A DNA stretch of 25,005 nucleotides from CAZBDU01 sp964490725 (GCA_964490725.1 CAZBDU010000084.1:1-25005); one strand, 5' to 3'; shown: positions 15,642-23,441, counted from the stretch's first letter. Made by a program: numbers and translations. The notes: generated from the letters alone by a model not told the origin.

Positions 15642-16666
15642 GACTGGCTCCCGCGGTTGAACAGGCGGGTGTCGGCCAGCAGCATCTCGGCGATCAGCAG
15701 CAGCAGCGCGGCCAGAAGAAAGAGCTGGAACTGCTCCTGGTAGACGGTGATCTGCGCCGGGCCCAGATCGCGTCCGGCCTCGCCGGTGACCAGCTGGCGA
15801 TAGATCTGGCCCAGGTCGAAGGCCCCCGTCGCCACATTCAGGTAGCGCCCCCCCGGAGTGGCCAGCGCCAGGGCGCGGAGCGTGTCGGCACGCAGCCTGG
15901 ACCACACCTCCCGCCCGCCGTCGGTGAGGTAGCTGGTGGCCCCGGAGGCCTCAGTAACCGGGATCCGGCTTCCCCGAGCCTCGTCACCCAGACCCACGGC
16001 GATGATCCGCACCCCCTGCTGGCCCGCCGCCGCGGCCGCCTCCACCGGGAAGCTTCCCTGGTCTTCCCCGTCGCTGATGAGGATCAGGTCCTTGTAGCGG
16101 CGCTCCATCGGATCGAAAACGTCCTCGGAAACCTTGCGGATCGCGTCCCCCACCAGCGAGCCCCCTCTTTGGGTGATCCCCGGCGACAGGCCCTCCACGG
16201 CCCAGCGGAAGAAACCGTAGTCCCTGGTGAGGGGGCAGACCACCGTGGCGGTGCCCGCGAAGGCCACCACCCCGACCCGGTCCCCGTCCAGGGCCGACAT
16301 CGTATCCAGGATGGCCAGCTTGGCGCGCTCCAGGCGGCTCGGGACCAGGTCCTGGGCCAGCATGCTCCGGGACACGTCCACGGCGAACACCACGTCCCTG
16401 CCCTCCTGGTGCACCGTCACCGTCTCCGCATTCCACCCCGGGCGGGTGGCCGCCACCGCCACCATCAGGAGCGCCGCCAGGAAGAGCCACCCCCGCAGCC
16501 TGCGCCGCCACCCGTCCACGGGCGCCAGAGCCTCGTGCAGGGCGCTGAGCCGGACCAGGGTGCGCCGCGCCCACCGCTCGGCCAGGAGCAGCAGCAGCGC
16601 CGCGGCCGGCACCAGCCAGATCAGGTGAATCATCTGCGGGGCGGCGAACGCAAGCGACCGGCTCAC
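15638..16666 (-). CDS. batB: BatB VWA-domain membrane protein
   Basis: This 342-residue protein has two N-terminal transmembrane helices (about 12-29 and 58-73), a von Willebrand factor A domain (about 90-290) and a C-terminal transmembrane helix near 315-333 (LFLLAALLLLIAEMLL). The metal-ion adhesion site is intact: DVSRS at 97-101 and the later ISDGED aspartate, so the domain probably binds Mg or Mn and a partner. BatA and BatB are paired VWA proteins in this operon type. GTG 16666 was chosen because GGAGG lies about 6 nt upstream and it overlaps the batA TGA as GTGA; an in-frame ATG at 16633 would shorten the first helix. The stop overlaps the batC start by 4 bp. Confidence 0.88.
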   Translation of the reverse strand: MSRSLAFAAPQMIHLIWLVPAAALLLLLAERWARRTLVRLSALHEALAPVDGWRRRLRGWLFLAALLMVAVAATRPGWNAETVTVHQEGRDVVFAVDVSRSMLAQDLVPSRLERAKLAILDTMSALDGDRVGVVAFAGTATVVCPLTRDYGFFRWAVEGLSPGITQRGGSLVGDAIRKVSEDVFDPMERRYKDLILISDGEDQGSFPVEAAAAAGQQGVRIIAVGLGDEARGSRIPVTEASGATSYLTDGGREVWSRLRADTLRALALATPGGRYLNVATGAFDLGQIYRQLVTGEAGRDLGPAQITVYQEQFQLFLLAALLLLIAEMLLADTRLFNRGSQS

Positions 16667-17679
16667 GGCAGCCTCCGCAGCACGGTGCGGGAGAGCAGGA
16701 GCTCGGCCAGCAGGAGCGCCAGGGCCGCCAGGGCGAAGGGCAGGAAATACTCCCGCACGTTGAGGTAGCGGATCGAGGCGATCTCGGTCTTCTCCAGCCG
16801 GTCGATCTCCTGGTACACCGCCCGCAGGCTGCGTTCGTCCGAGGCGGTGCGGAAGATGCCGCCGGTGGGCCCGGCCACCCCCTGGAGCACCTCCGCGGCC
16901 GAATCGGAGAAACCGCGGCCGGAGGAGACGCCGATGGCGTAGATCTTGATCCCCCACTCTCTGGCCAGGGCCGCCGCCTCCGCCGGGCTGCGCTTGCCCG
17001 CGTTCTGCTCGCCGTCGGTGAGCAGGATCATGATCTTGCTCTTGATGCGGAACGGTTTCTCCCTGGCTCCCGGACCCCCCAGCTGCTCTTCGGCGGTCTG
17101 CAGCCGGGCGGCGGCCAGGGCGATGGCGTCCCCGATGGCCGTTCCGTCCTTGCTGCTGTCCCGAATCACGTCCATCTCCTGGAGCAGGCTCGCCAGGGCG
17201 TCGTGGGAGTGGGTCAGCGGGCTGATGGTGTCGGGATAGCCGGCAAAGGCGATGATCCCCACCAGGTCGTCAGGCCTGCCGCCGAGCTCCCGCCCGTCGC
17301 CCAGGACGAAGTCCGTGAACACCGAGCGCACCACGTCGAAGCGCCGCTCGCTCTGGCCGCGGTACTGCATGCCCGCGCTCATGCTGCCGGAGCGGTCCAG
17401 GACCATCTCGATGGCGATCCCTTCGGTGACGTTGCGGATGGGGTTTCGGCCGCTCTGGGGACGGGCCAGGGCCACGATCAGCAGCAGCAGGGCCAGGACG
17501 CGCAGCACCACCGGTGTCCCGGCCAGGCGGCGGCGCCAGGAGACTGGAAGCGGCGAGGCCACCGAGGTGGAGGAGAAGCGCAGCGCGGGGGGGCGGCCGT
17601 GGCGCAGCAGGAAGTACACCAGGGGAGGAATGAGGGCCAGGAGGAAGAACGCGGCGGGGGTCTGGAAGTGCAGGTTCAC
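16663..17679 (-). CDS. batA: BatA VWA-domain membrane protein
   Basis: This 338-residue protein has the same plan as BatB: an N-terminal hydrophobic pair (about 8-25 and 56-73), a VWA domain with metal site DRSGS at 95-99 and LLTDGEQN, and a C-terminal helix (FLPFALAALALLLAELLL). The typical opening F-x-x-P-x-x-F-x-L-L of BatA proteins is present. An insertion rich in charged residues sits between the first metal motif and FVLGDG. GTG 17679 has GGGAGGCAGAGG upstream and overlaps the TGA of the preceding lipoprotein gene by 4 bp; the stop overlaps batB by 4 bp. MoxR ATPases are thought to act on such VWA proteins. Confidence 0.9.
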   Translation of the reverse strand: MNLHFQTPAAFFLLALIPPLVYFLLRHGRPPALRFSSTSVASPLPVSWRRRLAGTPVVLRVLALLLLIVALARPQSGRNPIRNVTEGIAIEMVLDRSGSMSAGMQYRGQSERRFDVVRSVFTDFVLGDGRELGGRPDDLVGIIAFAGYPDTISPLTHSHDALASLLQEMDVIRDSSKDGTAIGDAIALAAARLQTAEEQLGGPGAREKPFRIKSKIMILLTDGEQNAGKRSPAEAAALAREWGIKIYAIGVSSGRGFSDSAAEVLQGVAGPTGGIFRTASDERSLRAVYQEIDRLEKTEIASIRYLNVREYFLPFALAALALLLAELLLSRTVLRRLP

Positions 17680-18656
17680 CCCTCTGCCTCCCCATGCACC
17701 GTGGCGGCGAGGAAGCTGCGGCAGGCGTCCACCGTCCGTTCCACCTCCCGACTGTCCGGCCGGTGGCGGGCGAACTTCACCAGATCGCAGCAGGCCAGGA
17801 ACTCCTGCAGGAGCTGCCGGTGCGGGGCCAGGGCGGCGGAGCCCTGTACGTGCTGAAGGAACTCCTCCGTGGTCTGCTCAGGCGCCCGAACGGCGAAGCG
17901 GCGCTCCACGTAGCGGCGCACCAGATCGCTGATCCCGGTGTAGAACTCCTGGTAGCGGCCGGAGGCCAGCAGACCCCGCGCCAGCAGCCGCTCCAGCTCC
18001 TCCCCGGCGAGCTCCCAGGGGGGCCTGGCGGCGGCGGGCAGGCGCCGCCGGCGGCGAAGGAGAAGCACCAGAGCCAGAGCCGCAGCCCCGGCGGCGGCCA
18101 GGCCGCCCAGGGCATACCAGAGGATCCTCCTGCTGGGGAGGGTTTCCGGGCCGGTGACCTCCTCGATGTCCTGCTCGCCCAGCTGGGGCGGCAGCGAGGA
18201 GAGAACCTCCACGGGCAGCGGCTCGGAGACCAGGGTGAAGGGATAGGTGCCGCCCCCGGTCTCTCCGAAGGACAGCTGAAGCGAGGGGATGGCGTAGTCG
18301 CCGGGCAGGAACGGCTCCAGCACGTAGGTCCTCACCGCCACCACGCTGCCGTCCGCCTGCAGACGCCGCTCCTCCTTGCCGCGCTCGGTCACCTGAAAGC
18401 CGCCCAGGGAATCCGGGATCTCCGGGAAGACGATCCCCCAGCCCGGATCGGCCCGGGCCTCCAGGCGCAGGCGCAGCAGCTCCGCCGCGCTCATCCGCTC
18501 ATGGGAAAGACCCACCAGGAAGCGCACCGCTCCGCCGCCGCCGTAGAGGCGCTGCACGGCGAGCTCCTCCCTCTGGGTGGAGCGGGCGCAGCCGGCGAGC
18601 GCCGCCGCCGCGGCGGCAAGGAGCAGTACGGGCATCACCGATCGAGCGCCGGCCAT
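17676..18656 (-). CDS. Membrane lipoprotein with a DUF4381-like layout in the bat operon
   Basis: This 326-residue protein begins with a short signal peptide and lipobox LAGC (Cys23). Residues about 35-165 are a beta-rich exported part, about 178-200 a transmembrane helix followed by RRRRR, and about 210-326 a cytoplasmic helical tail (ELERLLARGLLASGRYQEFYTGISDLVRRYVERRF). The helix-plus-tail layout and the position between DUF58 and batA match DUF4381-type proteins of other bat operons; that identification is from memory and is moderate. A lipid anchor and a later transmembrane helix would tether both ends of the beta part. ATG 18656 (8 bp after the DUF58 stop, AGG nearby) was preferred to GTG 18668, which would make a GTGA overlap but lacks a ribosome-binding site. 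Confidence 0.7.
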   Translation of the reverse strand: MAGARSVMPVLLLAAAAAALAGCARSTQREELAVQRLYGGGGAVRFLVGLSHERMSAAELLRLRLEARADPGWGIVFPEIPDSLGGFQVTERGKEERRLQADGSVVAVRTYVLEPFLPGDYAIPSLQLSFGETGGGTYPFTLVSEPLPVEVLSSLPPQLGEQDIEEVTGPETLPSRRILWYALGGLAAAGAAALALVLLLRRRRRLPAAARPPWELAGEELERLLARGLLASGRYQEFYTGISDLVRRYVERRFAVRAPEQTTEEFLQHVQGSAALAPHRQLLQEFLACCDLVKFARHRPDSREVERTVDACRSFLAATVHGEAEG

Positions 18657-18664
18657 GACCTGTC

Positions 18665-19549
18665 TCACCCGGCGGCCAGGCGACGCTCCCTGGCCAGAAA
18701 GAAGCGAACCAGGGGCCGCAAGAAGTCCTGCCCCGCGCTGAGGGGGATGTGGTCGATCCCGGAGCCGGCGCAGAAGCGCTGGAAGGCCGCGGCGCGCTCG
18801 GCCCAGGCCCTCGCGAAGGCGCTGCGCACCCGGGCGCTGGCCGTGTCCACCAGCAGCCGTTCGCCCCGCTCCGCGTCCTCCATCTCCACCAACCCGGCCG
18901 GCGGCAGCGCTCCCTCCCGGGGGTCGGTGAGGGAGATGGCGATCAGGTCGTGGCGCCTTCCCACCACCTGCATCCGTTTCTCGAAGCCGCGGTCCAGAAA
19001 GTCCGAGACCAGGAAGACCACCGCCCTGCGGCGCAGCATGTTGGAGAGGGTGTCCAGGGCCAGGCCGATGTCCGTTCCCACCCCGGAGGGCCGGAAGCCC
19101 AGCACCTCGCGGATCAGCCGCAGCACGTGCGTGGAGCCTTTGCGGGGGGCGATGAACTTCTCCACCCGGTCGGTGAAGATCAGCAGCCCCACGCGGTCGT
19201 TGTTCTTGATGGCGGAGAAGGCCAGCAGGGCGCACACCTCGGCGGCCACCTCGTTCTTGCTGCGCTCGCCGCTTCCGAAGCGCCCAGAGCCCGAAAGGTC
19301 CACCAGGAACAGAAGGGTCAGCTCCCGCTCCTCCACGAAGCGCTTGGTGTGCAGCTCTCCGGTGCGGGCCGTGACGTTCCAGTCGATGGTGCGGATGTCG
19401 TCTCCCACCAGGTACTCGCGGACCTCGTCGAACTCCATACCCCGGCCTTTGAAGGCGCTGCGGTACTCCCCCGCGAAGGTGGCGGTGACGGCTTTGCGGG
19501 TGGTGATCTCGATGAGCCTGACCTTGGCGGCCAGCTCCGCGGCGGTCAT
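18665..19549 (-). CDS. DUF58 domain protein
   Basis: This 294-residue protein belongs to the DUF58 family, standard partner of MoxR ATPases. The conserved DUF58 block is obvious: GEYRSAFKGRGMEFDEVREY, GDDIRTIDWNVTAR, and TKRFVEERELTLLFLVDLSGS (about 27-93). The last part resembles a VWA metal site with DLSGS, and a later LVSDF may supply the second aspartate, so it is probably a degenerate VWA-like fold. No transmembrane helix is present, unlike longer DUF58 proteins. ATG 19549 has GGAGGTGCC immediately upstream and overlaps the moxR stop as ATGA. Biochemical function is not established in this family. Confidence 0.88.
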   Translation of the reverse strand: MTAAELAAKVRLIEITTRKAVTATFAGEYRSAFKGRGMEFDEVREYLVGDDIRTIDWNVTARTGELHTKRFVEERELTLLFLVDLSGSGRFGSGERSKNEVAAEVCALLAFSAIKNNDRVGLLIFTDRVEKFIAPRKGSTHVLRLIREVLGFRPSGVGTDIGLALDTLSNMLRRRAVVFLVSDFLDRGFEKRMQVVGRRHDLIAISLTDPREGALPPAGLVEMEDAERGERLLVDTASARVRSAFARAWAERAAAFQRFCAGSGIDHIPLSAGQDFLRPLVRFFLARERRLAAG

Positions 19550-20526
19550 GGCACCTCCAGGGTGTCGAGGATGCGCGCGATCAGGTCCTCGGAGCTCTTG
19601 CCTTCGGCTTCCGCCTCATAGCTGACGATGATGCGGTGGCGCAGCACATCCATGGCCATGGCCTTCACGTCCAGTGGAGTCACGTAGCCCCTGCCGTGCA
19701 AGAGGGCGTGCGCCTTGGCGGTGAGGGTCCAGTAGATGGTGGCGCGGGGGGAGGCGCCGTACTGCAGCAGCTCCGCGATGGGCAGGCCCCAGGCCTCGGG
19801 GTGCCTGCTGGCGTCCACAAGGTTGACGATGTACTCCTCGATCTTGGGATCCATGTAGATGGCGTCCACCAGATCCCTCAGCTCGCGGATGTCGGAGGGA
19901 GCCATCACGGGAGAAACCTCCAGCTCCACCCGGGTCCTGGCCATGCGGCGCAGGATCTGAAGCTCCTCCTCCCTGCCGGGATAGGTGACCTTGAGCTTGA
20001 GCATGAAGCGGTCGGTCTGCGCTTCGGGCAGGGGGTAGGTGCCCTCCTGCTCGATGGGGTTCTGGGTGGCCAGGACCATGAAGGGATCGTCCAGGGGATG
20101 GCTGGAATCGCCGATGGTCACCTGGCGCTCCTGCATGGCCTCCAGGAGGGCGCTCTGCACCTTGGCCGGGGCGCGGTTGATCTCGTCGGCCAGGATGATG
20201 TTGGCGAAGATCGGCCCCTTCTTGGGGACAAACTCTGCGCTCTTCTGGTTGAAGATCAGGGTGCCCGTGAGGTCCGCCGGCAGCAGGTCCGGGGTGAACT
20301 GGATGCGGCGGAACGCCGCGCGGATCGTCCGGGCCAGGGTGGTGACCGCCAGGGTCTTGGCCAGCCCCGGAACGCCCTCGATGAGGACGTGCCCGTTGCA
20401 GAGCAGCGCCACCAGCAGCCGTTCCACCAGCTCGGTCTGCCCCACCACCACCCGGCCGATCTCGTTGCGAATGGCCTGCAGCAGCTCGCTCTTCTGAATC
20501 ACTGTCTCGGGAACCTGTCCGGTCAC
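19546..20526 (-). CDS. moxR: MoxR-family AAA+ ATPase
   Basis: This 326-residue AAA+ ATPase is the first gene of the bat operon and probably remodels or activates the VWA proteins encoded downstream. Walker A is GVPGLAKT (51-58), Walker B IILADE (110-115), sensor ATQNP (153-157), and a DRF arginine motif lies at 172-174; all match the MoxR subfamily. GTG 20526 was chosen because AAGGAGGG lies about 6 nt upstream; the track of open codons to 20574 has no second ribosome-binding site. The stop overlaps DUF58 by 4 bp. A promoter lies about 95 bp upstream and leaves a long leader of roughly 88 nt. Confidence 0.93.
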   Translation of the reverse strand: MTGQVPETVIQKSELLQAIRNEIGRVVVGQTELVERLLVALLCNGHVLIEGVPGLAKTLAVTTLARTIRAAFRRIQFTPDLLPADLTGTLIFNQKSAEFVPKKGPIFANIILADEINRAPAKVQSALLEAMQERQVTIGDSSHPLDDPFMVLATQNPIEQEGTYPLPEAQTDRFMLKLKVTYPGREEELQILRRMARTRVELEVSPVMAPSDIRELRDLVDAIYMDPKIEEYIVNLVDASRHPEAWGLPIAELLQYGASPRATIYWTLTAKAHALLHGRGYVTPLDVKAMAMDVLRHRIIVSYEAEAEGKSSEDLIARILDTLEVP

Positions 20527-20620
20527 GTTCGCCCTCCTTCGAACTGTTGCAGCAGGTGCCGTGGCAGCGCGCACGCTCTCCGAGCGCGCTCTCGACCGAT
20601 CGCGCCGGGGCGCGGGTGCG

Positions 20621-20649
20621 AATAAACCTTACTAAATTTAGGGTGTTAA
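20621..20649 (-). promoter_or_regulatory. Predicted promoter of the moxR-bat operon
   Basis: On the minus strand TTAACA (20644-20649, 5/6 to TTGACA), a 17-bp spacer and TTTATT (20621-20626, 4/6 to TATAAT) form the only good match in the 200-bp gap. The palindrome TAAATTTA (20633-20640) lies inside the spacer and could be an operator. The leader to the GTG at 20526 contains the palindrome GAGCGCGCTC (20582-20591). Confidence 0.5.
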
Positions 20650-20711
20650 ACGAAGAACGGCAAGTCCCACCCTCGGGGCCGCCGCGCCTCCACGCCCGGC
20701 AAGGCCCGGGG

Positions 20712-20727
20712 GGCCGGCCTCCCGGCC
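20712..20727 (-). other. Stem-loop at the 3' end of the cation diffusion facilitator gene
   Basis: A 6-bp GC stem (GGCCGG/CCGGCC) with a 4-nt loop reaches the TAG of the CDF gene at 20727-20729. It could act as a terminator between the marR-CDF unit and the moxR operon, but no T-run follows, so this is weak. Confidence 0.25.
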
Positions 20728-21602
20728 TACCTGCCGCCGGGGGAATACGGCTCCACGTGGATCGTGGCCTCCACGCCAAGCTCCTCCCGCAGGCCCTCCT
20801 CGATGCGGTTGGCCACCGCGTGGGTCTCCTCCAGGCTGTGGCTGCCGCTGAGCTTCATGTGGAAGGTCAGCTCGGTGTGGTCCCCGTACCGGTGCATGTG
20901 GACGTGGTGGATCTTGACGTCCTCCGGGGTGAAGCGCGCGGCGATCGAGCCGATCCGCCCCACCAGCCGGCGGTCGGGGCTCTCCCCGATCAGGGGGTCG
21001 ATCCCCCCGCGGAGGATGTCGTAGGCGGCGTAGACGATCAGCAGCGCCACGACGATGCCCAGCGCCCCGTCTATCCACCAGTACAGCCTGCCCAGGAAAA
21101 TCCCCGCCAGGATGACCGCCGAGGCCAGCGCGTCGCTTCTGTGGTGCCAGCCGTCGGCCTTCAGCGCCCGCATGCCGCTGCTGCGCCATGCCCAGAAGGA
21201 GAAGCGGGCCAGGCCCTCCTTCACCAGCGCCGAGGCGGCGAAAACCGCCGTGGCCAGGGAGTTGAAGGCGGCCGGCTCGTGGGAACGAAGCGTGCGCACC
21301 GCTTCCACCAGGAAGTTGAAGCCCACCACCGCGAGGAGCACGCCGATGACGACGGAGGCCACCAGCTCGGCCCGGCCGTGGCCGAAGGGATGCTCCGGAT
21401 CTGCGGGCTTGACGGAGGCCCTGGCGCCGAGGATCACCACCATGGAGGTGAGGCTGTCCGAGAGGGTGTGCCAGGCGTCGGCCAGGATCGCCACGGATCC
21501 GGTGCTCAGGCCGGCCCAGTACTTGAGGGCGAACAGCGCCACGTTCACGGCTATGGAGAGCCACCCCTCGATGTAGGGCAGCGACTGGCTTTTCTCCTTC
21601 AT
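20727..21602 (-). CDS. Cation diffusion facilitator (CDF) metal exporter
   Basis: This 291-residue protein exports divalent metal ions, probably in exchange for protons, across the cytoplasmic membrane. It has about six transmembrane helices in residues 10-185 and a cytoplasmic C-terminal metal-binding fold (IHHVHMHRYGDHTELTF). The two half-sites of the transport metal are seen as His45-x3-Asp49 (DAWHTLSD) and His153-x3-Asp157 (DGWHHRSD); the HxxxD pair is found in Zn- and Fe-type members, and Asp-rich Mn types differ. HPFGHGRAE is the usual cytosolic loop. ATG 21602 overlaps the marR stop as ATGA, so transporter output should follow repressor translation. Metal specificity is inferred, not proved. 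Confidence 0.9.
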   Translation of the reverse strand: MKEKSQSLPYIEGWLSIAVNVALFALKYWAGLSTGSVAILADAWHTLSDSLTSMVVILGARASVKPADPEHPFGHGRAELVASVVIGVLLAVVGFNFLVEAVRTLRSHEPAAFNSLATAVFAASALVKEGLARFSFWAWRSSGMRALKADGWHHRSDALASAVILAGIFLGRLYWWIDGALGIVVALLIVYAAYDILRGGIDPLIGESPDRRLVGRIGSIAARFTPEDVKIHHVHMHRYGDHTELTFHMKLSGSHSLEETHAVANRIEEGLREELGVEATIHVEPYSPGGR

Positions 21603-22042
21603 GGCTGACCCATCCGATCCAGGGCCTTCTCCAGGAGGCCCGCCAGCCGGGTGAGCTCCTCCCCGCTGAGCGCGCGCACCAGGAGGTCGGCGTAGCCGCG
21701 GTGGATCCGGTCGTGCAGGCTGGTGATCCTGCGTCCCCGCGGGGTGAGCTCCAGGATGAAGGAGCGGCGATCCAGGGCCGAACGGCGTTTGCCCACGTAG
21801 CCCCGGCTGGCCAGACGGTCCACCAGCACCGTCACCGAAGGCTTGCTCACCTGCAGCTTCCGGGACAGGTCGCTCACCGTGGGATTGGCCGTATGGCCGA
21901 TCAGGTCCAGCACGTGGATCTGGGTGGGGGTGAGCGCGGAAAGCGGCCCGCCCTCGATGACCAGGCTCTCGTGGCGCTCCATGCTGAGGGAAAGCCTTTC
22001 CACCAGCCCCGCCATCCGATCGAGAAGCTCCTCCGGTGCCAT
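21599..22042 (-). CDS. MarR-family transcriptional regulator
   Basis: This 147-residue winged-helix regulator is of normal MarR length. The DNA-binding part is about 38-110: LTPTQIHVLDLI, NPTVSDLSRKLQVSKPSVTVLVDRLASRGYV and the wing KRRSALDRRSFILELTPRGRR, with the conserved DRR. Flanking helices (1-35 and 110-147) should form the dimer. ATG 22042 has GGGAAGGA about 5 nt upstream. It is translated with the CDF gene, so a metal or a metal-related ligand is a likely signal, though organic compounds are the usual ligands of the family. An inverted repeat overlapping its own promoter suggests autorepression. Confidence 0.9.
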   Translation of the reverse strand: MAPEELLDRMAGLVERLSLSMERHESLVIEGGPLSALTPTQIHVLDLIGHTANPTVSDLSRKLQVSKPSVTVLVDRLASRGYVGKRRSALDRRSFILELTPRGRRITSLHDRIHRGYADLLVRALSGEELTRLAGLLEKALDRMGQP

Positions 22043-22089
22043 GCCCGTCCTTCCCTGGGCAGAGACGCCCCGACTGCCGCGACCTCTGA

Positions 22090-22107
22090 TTAGTTAAATC
22101 AAACTAA
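22090..22107. promoter_or_regulatory. Candidate MarR operator (inverted repeat)
   Basis: TTAGTTAAATCAAACTAA is an 18-bp inverted repeat with perfect 6-bp arms (TTAGTT/AACTAA). On the minus strand it begins at the last base of the -10 box and covers the expected transcription start, the usual place for a MarR repressor site. It lies 48 bp upstream of the marR ATG. Confidence 0.6.
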
Positions 22108-22135
22108 CTATACTGCTGCCGGTGGTTCCTGTCAA
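22107..22135 (-). promoter_or_regulatory. Near-consensus promoter of the marR-CDF unit
   Basis: On the minus strand TTGACA (22130-22135, 6/6), a 17-bp spacer and TATAGT (22107-22112, 5/6) form the best promoter in the window. A strong promoter touching an inverted repeat is the usual arrangement of a gene held off by a repressor. Confidence 0.75.
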
Positions 22136-22143
22136 GGCCCGCG

Positions 22144-22180
22144 GGGCCTGAGGGCCTGACGGGCCTGACGGGCCTCAGGG
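22144..22180. repeat. Short tandem repeat (9-bp unit, about four copies) with inverted ends
   Basis: Four imperfect copies of GGGCCTGAC lie head to tail (22144-22151, 22152-22160, 22161-22169, 22170-22178). The first CCTGAGG (22147-22153) and last CCTCAGG (22173-22179) are inverted, so the array could also fold as a hairpin. It sits between the marR promoter and the traB-like gene end; it might weakly terminate the latter, but no T-run is seen. Confidence 0.6.
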
Positions 22181-22244
22181 GCTCGGTGGGCGGGGTTCAA
22201 GGCAGACGCCGGGGGTGGCGCGGAGCGCGGCGCCCTTCAGGCCC

Positions 22245-23441
22245 TTAGCGCAGAAGGGAGGTCAGGTAGGGGATGCCGATGAAGGTCCCCAGAACGCTGC
22301 CCATGCTGGAGAGGAAGAACACGATCAGGACGTGGGTGATCCGATTGCGGAAGAACCCTTTGAGGGTGAGCAGGTCCTCCGAGAGGCTCTCGAAGTCCCT
22401 CACCCGCGGCCGCCTCAGCGTGGCCTCGATCAGCCCCGTGACTAGGCCCACACCTATCGTCGGGTTCATGGAGGTGATCGGCGCCCCGGCGAAGGCCGCC
22501 GCGATGGTCAGGGGGTGGGCCAGGGCGGCGAGCGCCCCGATCGCCGAGAGGGTGCCGTTCACCAGCACCCACTTCCACAGCATGGCCAGGCTCAGCTGCC
22601 AGCCGGAGTGGAAGAAGCCGGCCACCAGGAGCCCCACGATGGCCAGGGGCACCAGGTAGGGGAGGAAGCGGGTGATCCGCCGCCGCGGCGGGATCTTCTC
22701 CAGGGCGGAGAGGTCGGTGGACAGCTCTCCCCTGTGGAGAAGCTGGAGGTGGCGGAGGATGCCTTCGCTGTGGCCGGCCCCGATCACCGCCACGATCTTG
22801 CGGCCTTCGGAGGTGAAGATGCGTGTGGCCAGGTAGCGGTCGCGCTCGTCGATCAGCACCTCCTTCACCGAGGGCAGGAAGGAGGCCAGCTCGTCCATCA
22901 TGCTCTGGAAGGTGCTCTTGTTCTTGAGCTTCTCGATCTCCTCGGCGGAGAGCTTCTCACTGGTGAACACCGAGCCCAGCAGCGCCGCCAGCATCTTGTT
23001 TTTCCCCCACAGGCTGCTGCGCGCCCAGGCGCGGCGCAGCGTCACCTGGATCTCGCGGTCGCAGAGGCTGAAGGGAATCTGCATCTCCTGCGCCGTCTGA
23101 ATGGCGGCCAGCATCTCCTGTCCCGGCTTCACTCCCAGCTCCATGCCCAGCCGCCGCTGGAAGGAGGACAGCGCCAGGTTGGCCAGGAGGAGAAAGCCCT
23201 TGCCTTCCTTGAGGACCTGGGTGATGTTCAACTTCTGCCAGGCGGACTTGTCCACCAGCGAGTTGTAGCGGGACTGGTCGATCTCGACGCACACCCGGTC
23301 GGGGCTCTCGGCGCGGATGACCTCCCGCACCTCCTCGATGCTGCGGCCGGACACGTGCGCCGTCCCCACCAGGATGATCTCCCGGTCTCCCAGGCTGACG
23401 CGCCGAACTGTCTCGCTCACCAGCTGCGGTTCTTCCGCCAT
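22245..23441 (-). CDS. TraB/PrgY-family membrane protein
   Basis: This 398-residue protein has an N-terminal TraB/PrgY domain (about 12-235) and a C-terminal membrane part with about four helices (258-395). Family marks include LVGTAHVSG (24-32), a central ERDRYLA (199-205) and IGAGHSEGI (220-228), with the GTAH and GxxH histidines conserved; related proteins have been proposed to be metalloproteases, and PrgY reduces pheromone activity in Enterococcus. No secretion signal precedes the catalytic domain, so it is probably cytoplasmic. ATG 23441 has GGGAGAGG about 2-3 nt upstream; the longer frame to 23588 is GC-rich low complexity. Substrate unknown. Confidence 0.85.
   Translation of the reverse strand: MAEEPQLVSETVRRVSLGDREIILVGTAHVSGRSIEEVREVIRAESPDRVCVEIDQSRYNSLVDKSAWQKLNITQVLKEGKGFLLLANLALSSFQRRLGMELGVKPGQEMLAAIQTAQEMQIPFSLCDREIQVTLRRAWARSSLWGKNKMLAALLGSVFTSEKLSAEEIEKLKNKSTFQSMMDELASFLPSVKEVLIDERDRYLATRIFTSEGRKIVAVIGAGHSEGILRHLQLLHRGELSTDLSALEKIPPRRRITRFLPYLVPLAIVGLLVAGFFHSGWQLSLAMLWKWVLVNGTLSAIGALAALAHPLTIAAAFAGAPITSMNPTIGVGLVTGLIEATLRRPRVRDFESLSEDLLTLKGFFRNRITHVLIVFFLSSMGSVLGTFIGIPYLTSLLR

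Noticed and set aside
17694..19625. 643-codon plus-strand frame opposite DUF58 and the bat lipoprotein gene
   Set aside because: Mirror frame of two real genes in the moxR operon, lacking any domain.
20572..20620. Possible riboswitch in the roughly 88-nt moxR leader
   Set aside because: Only a short GAGCGCGCTC palindrome and GC-rich sequence are seen. No known aptamer core is recognisable.
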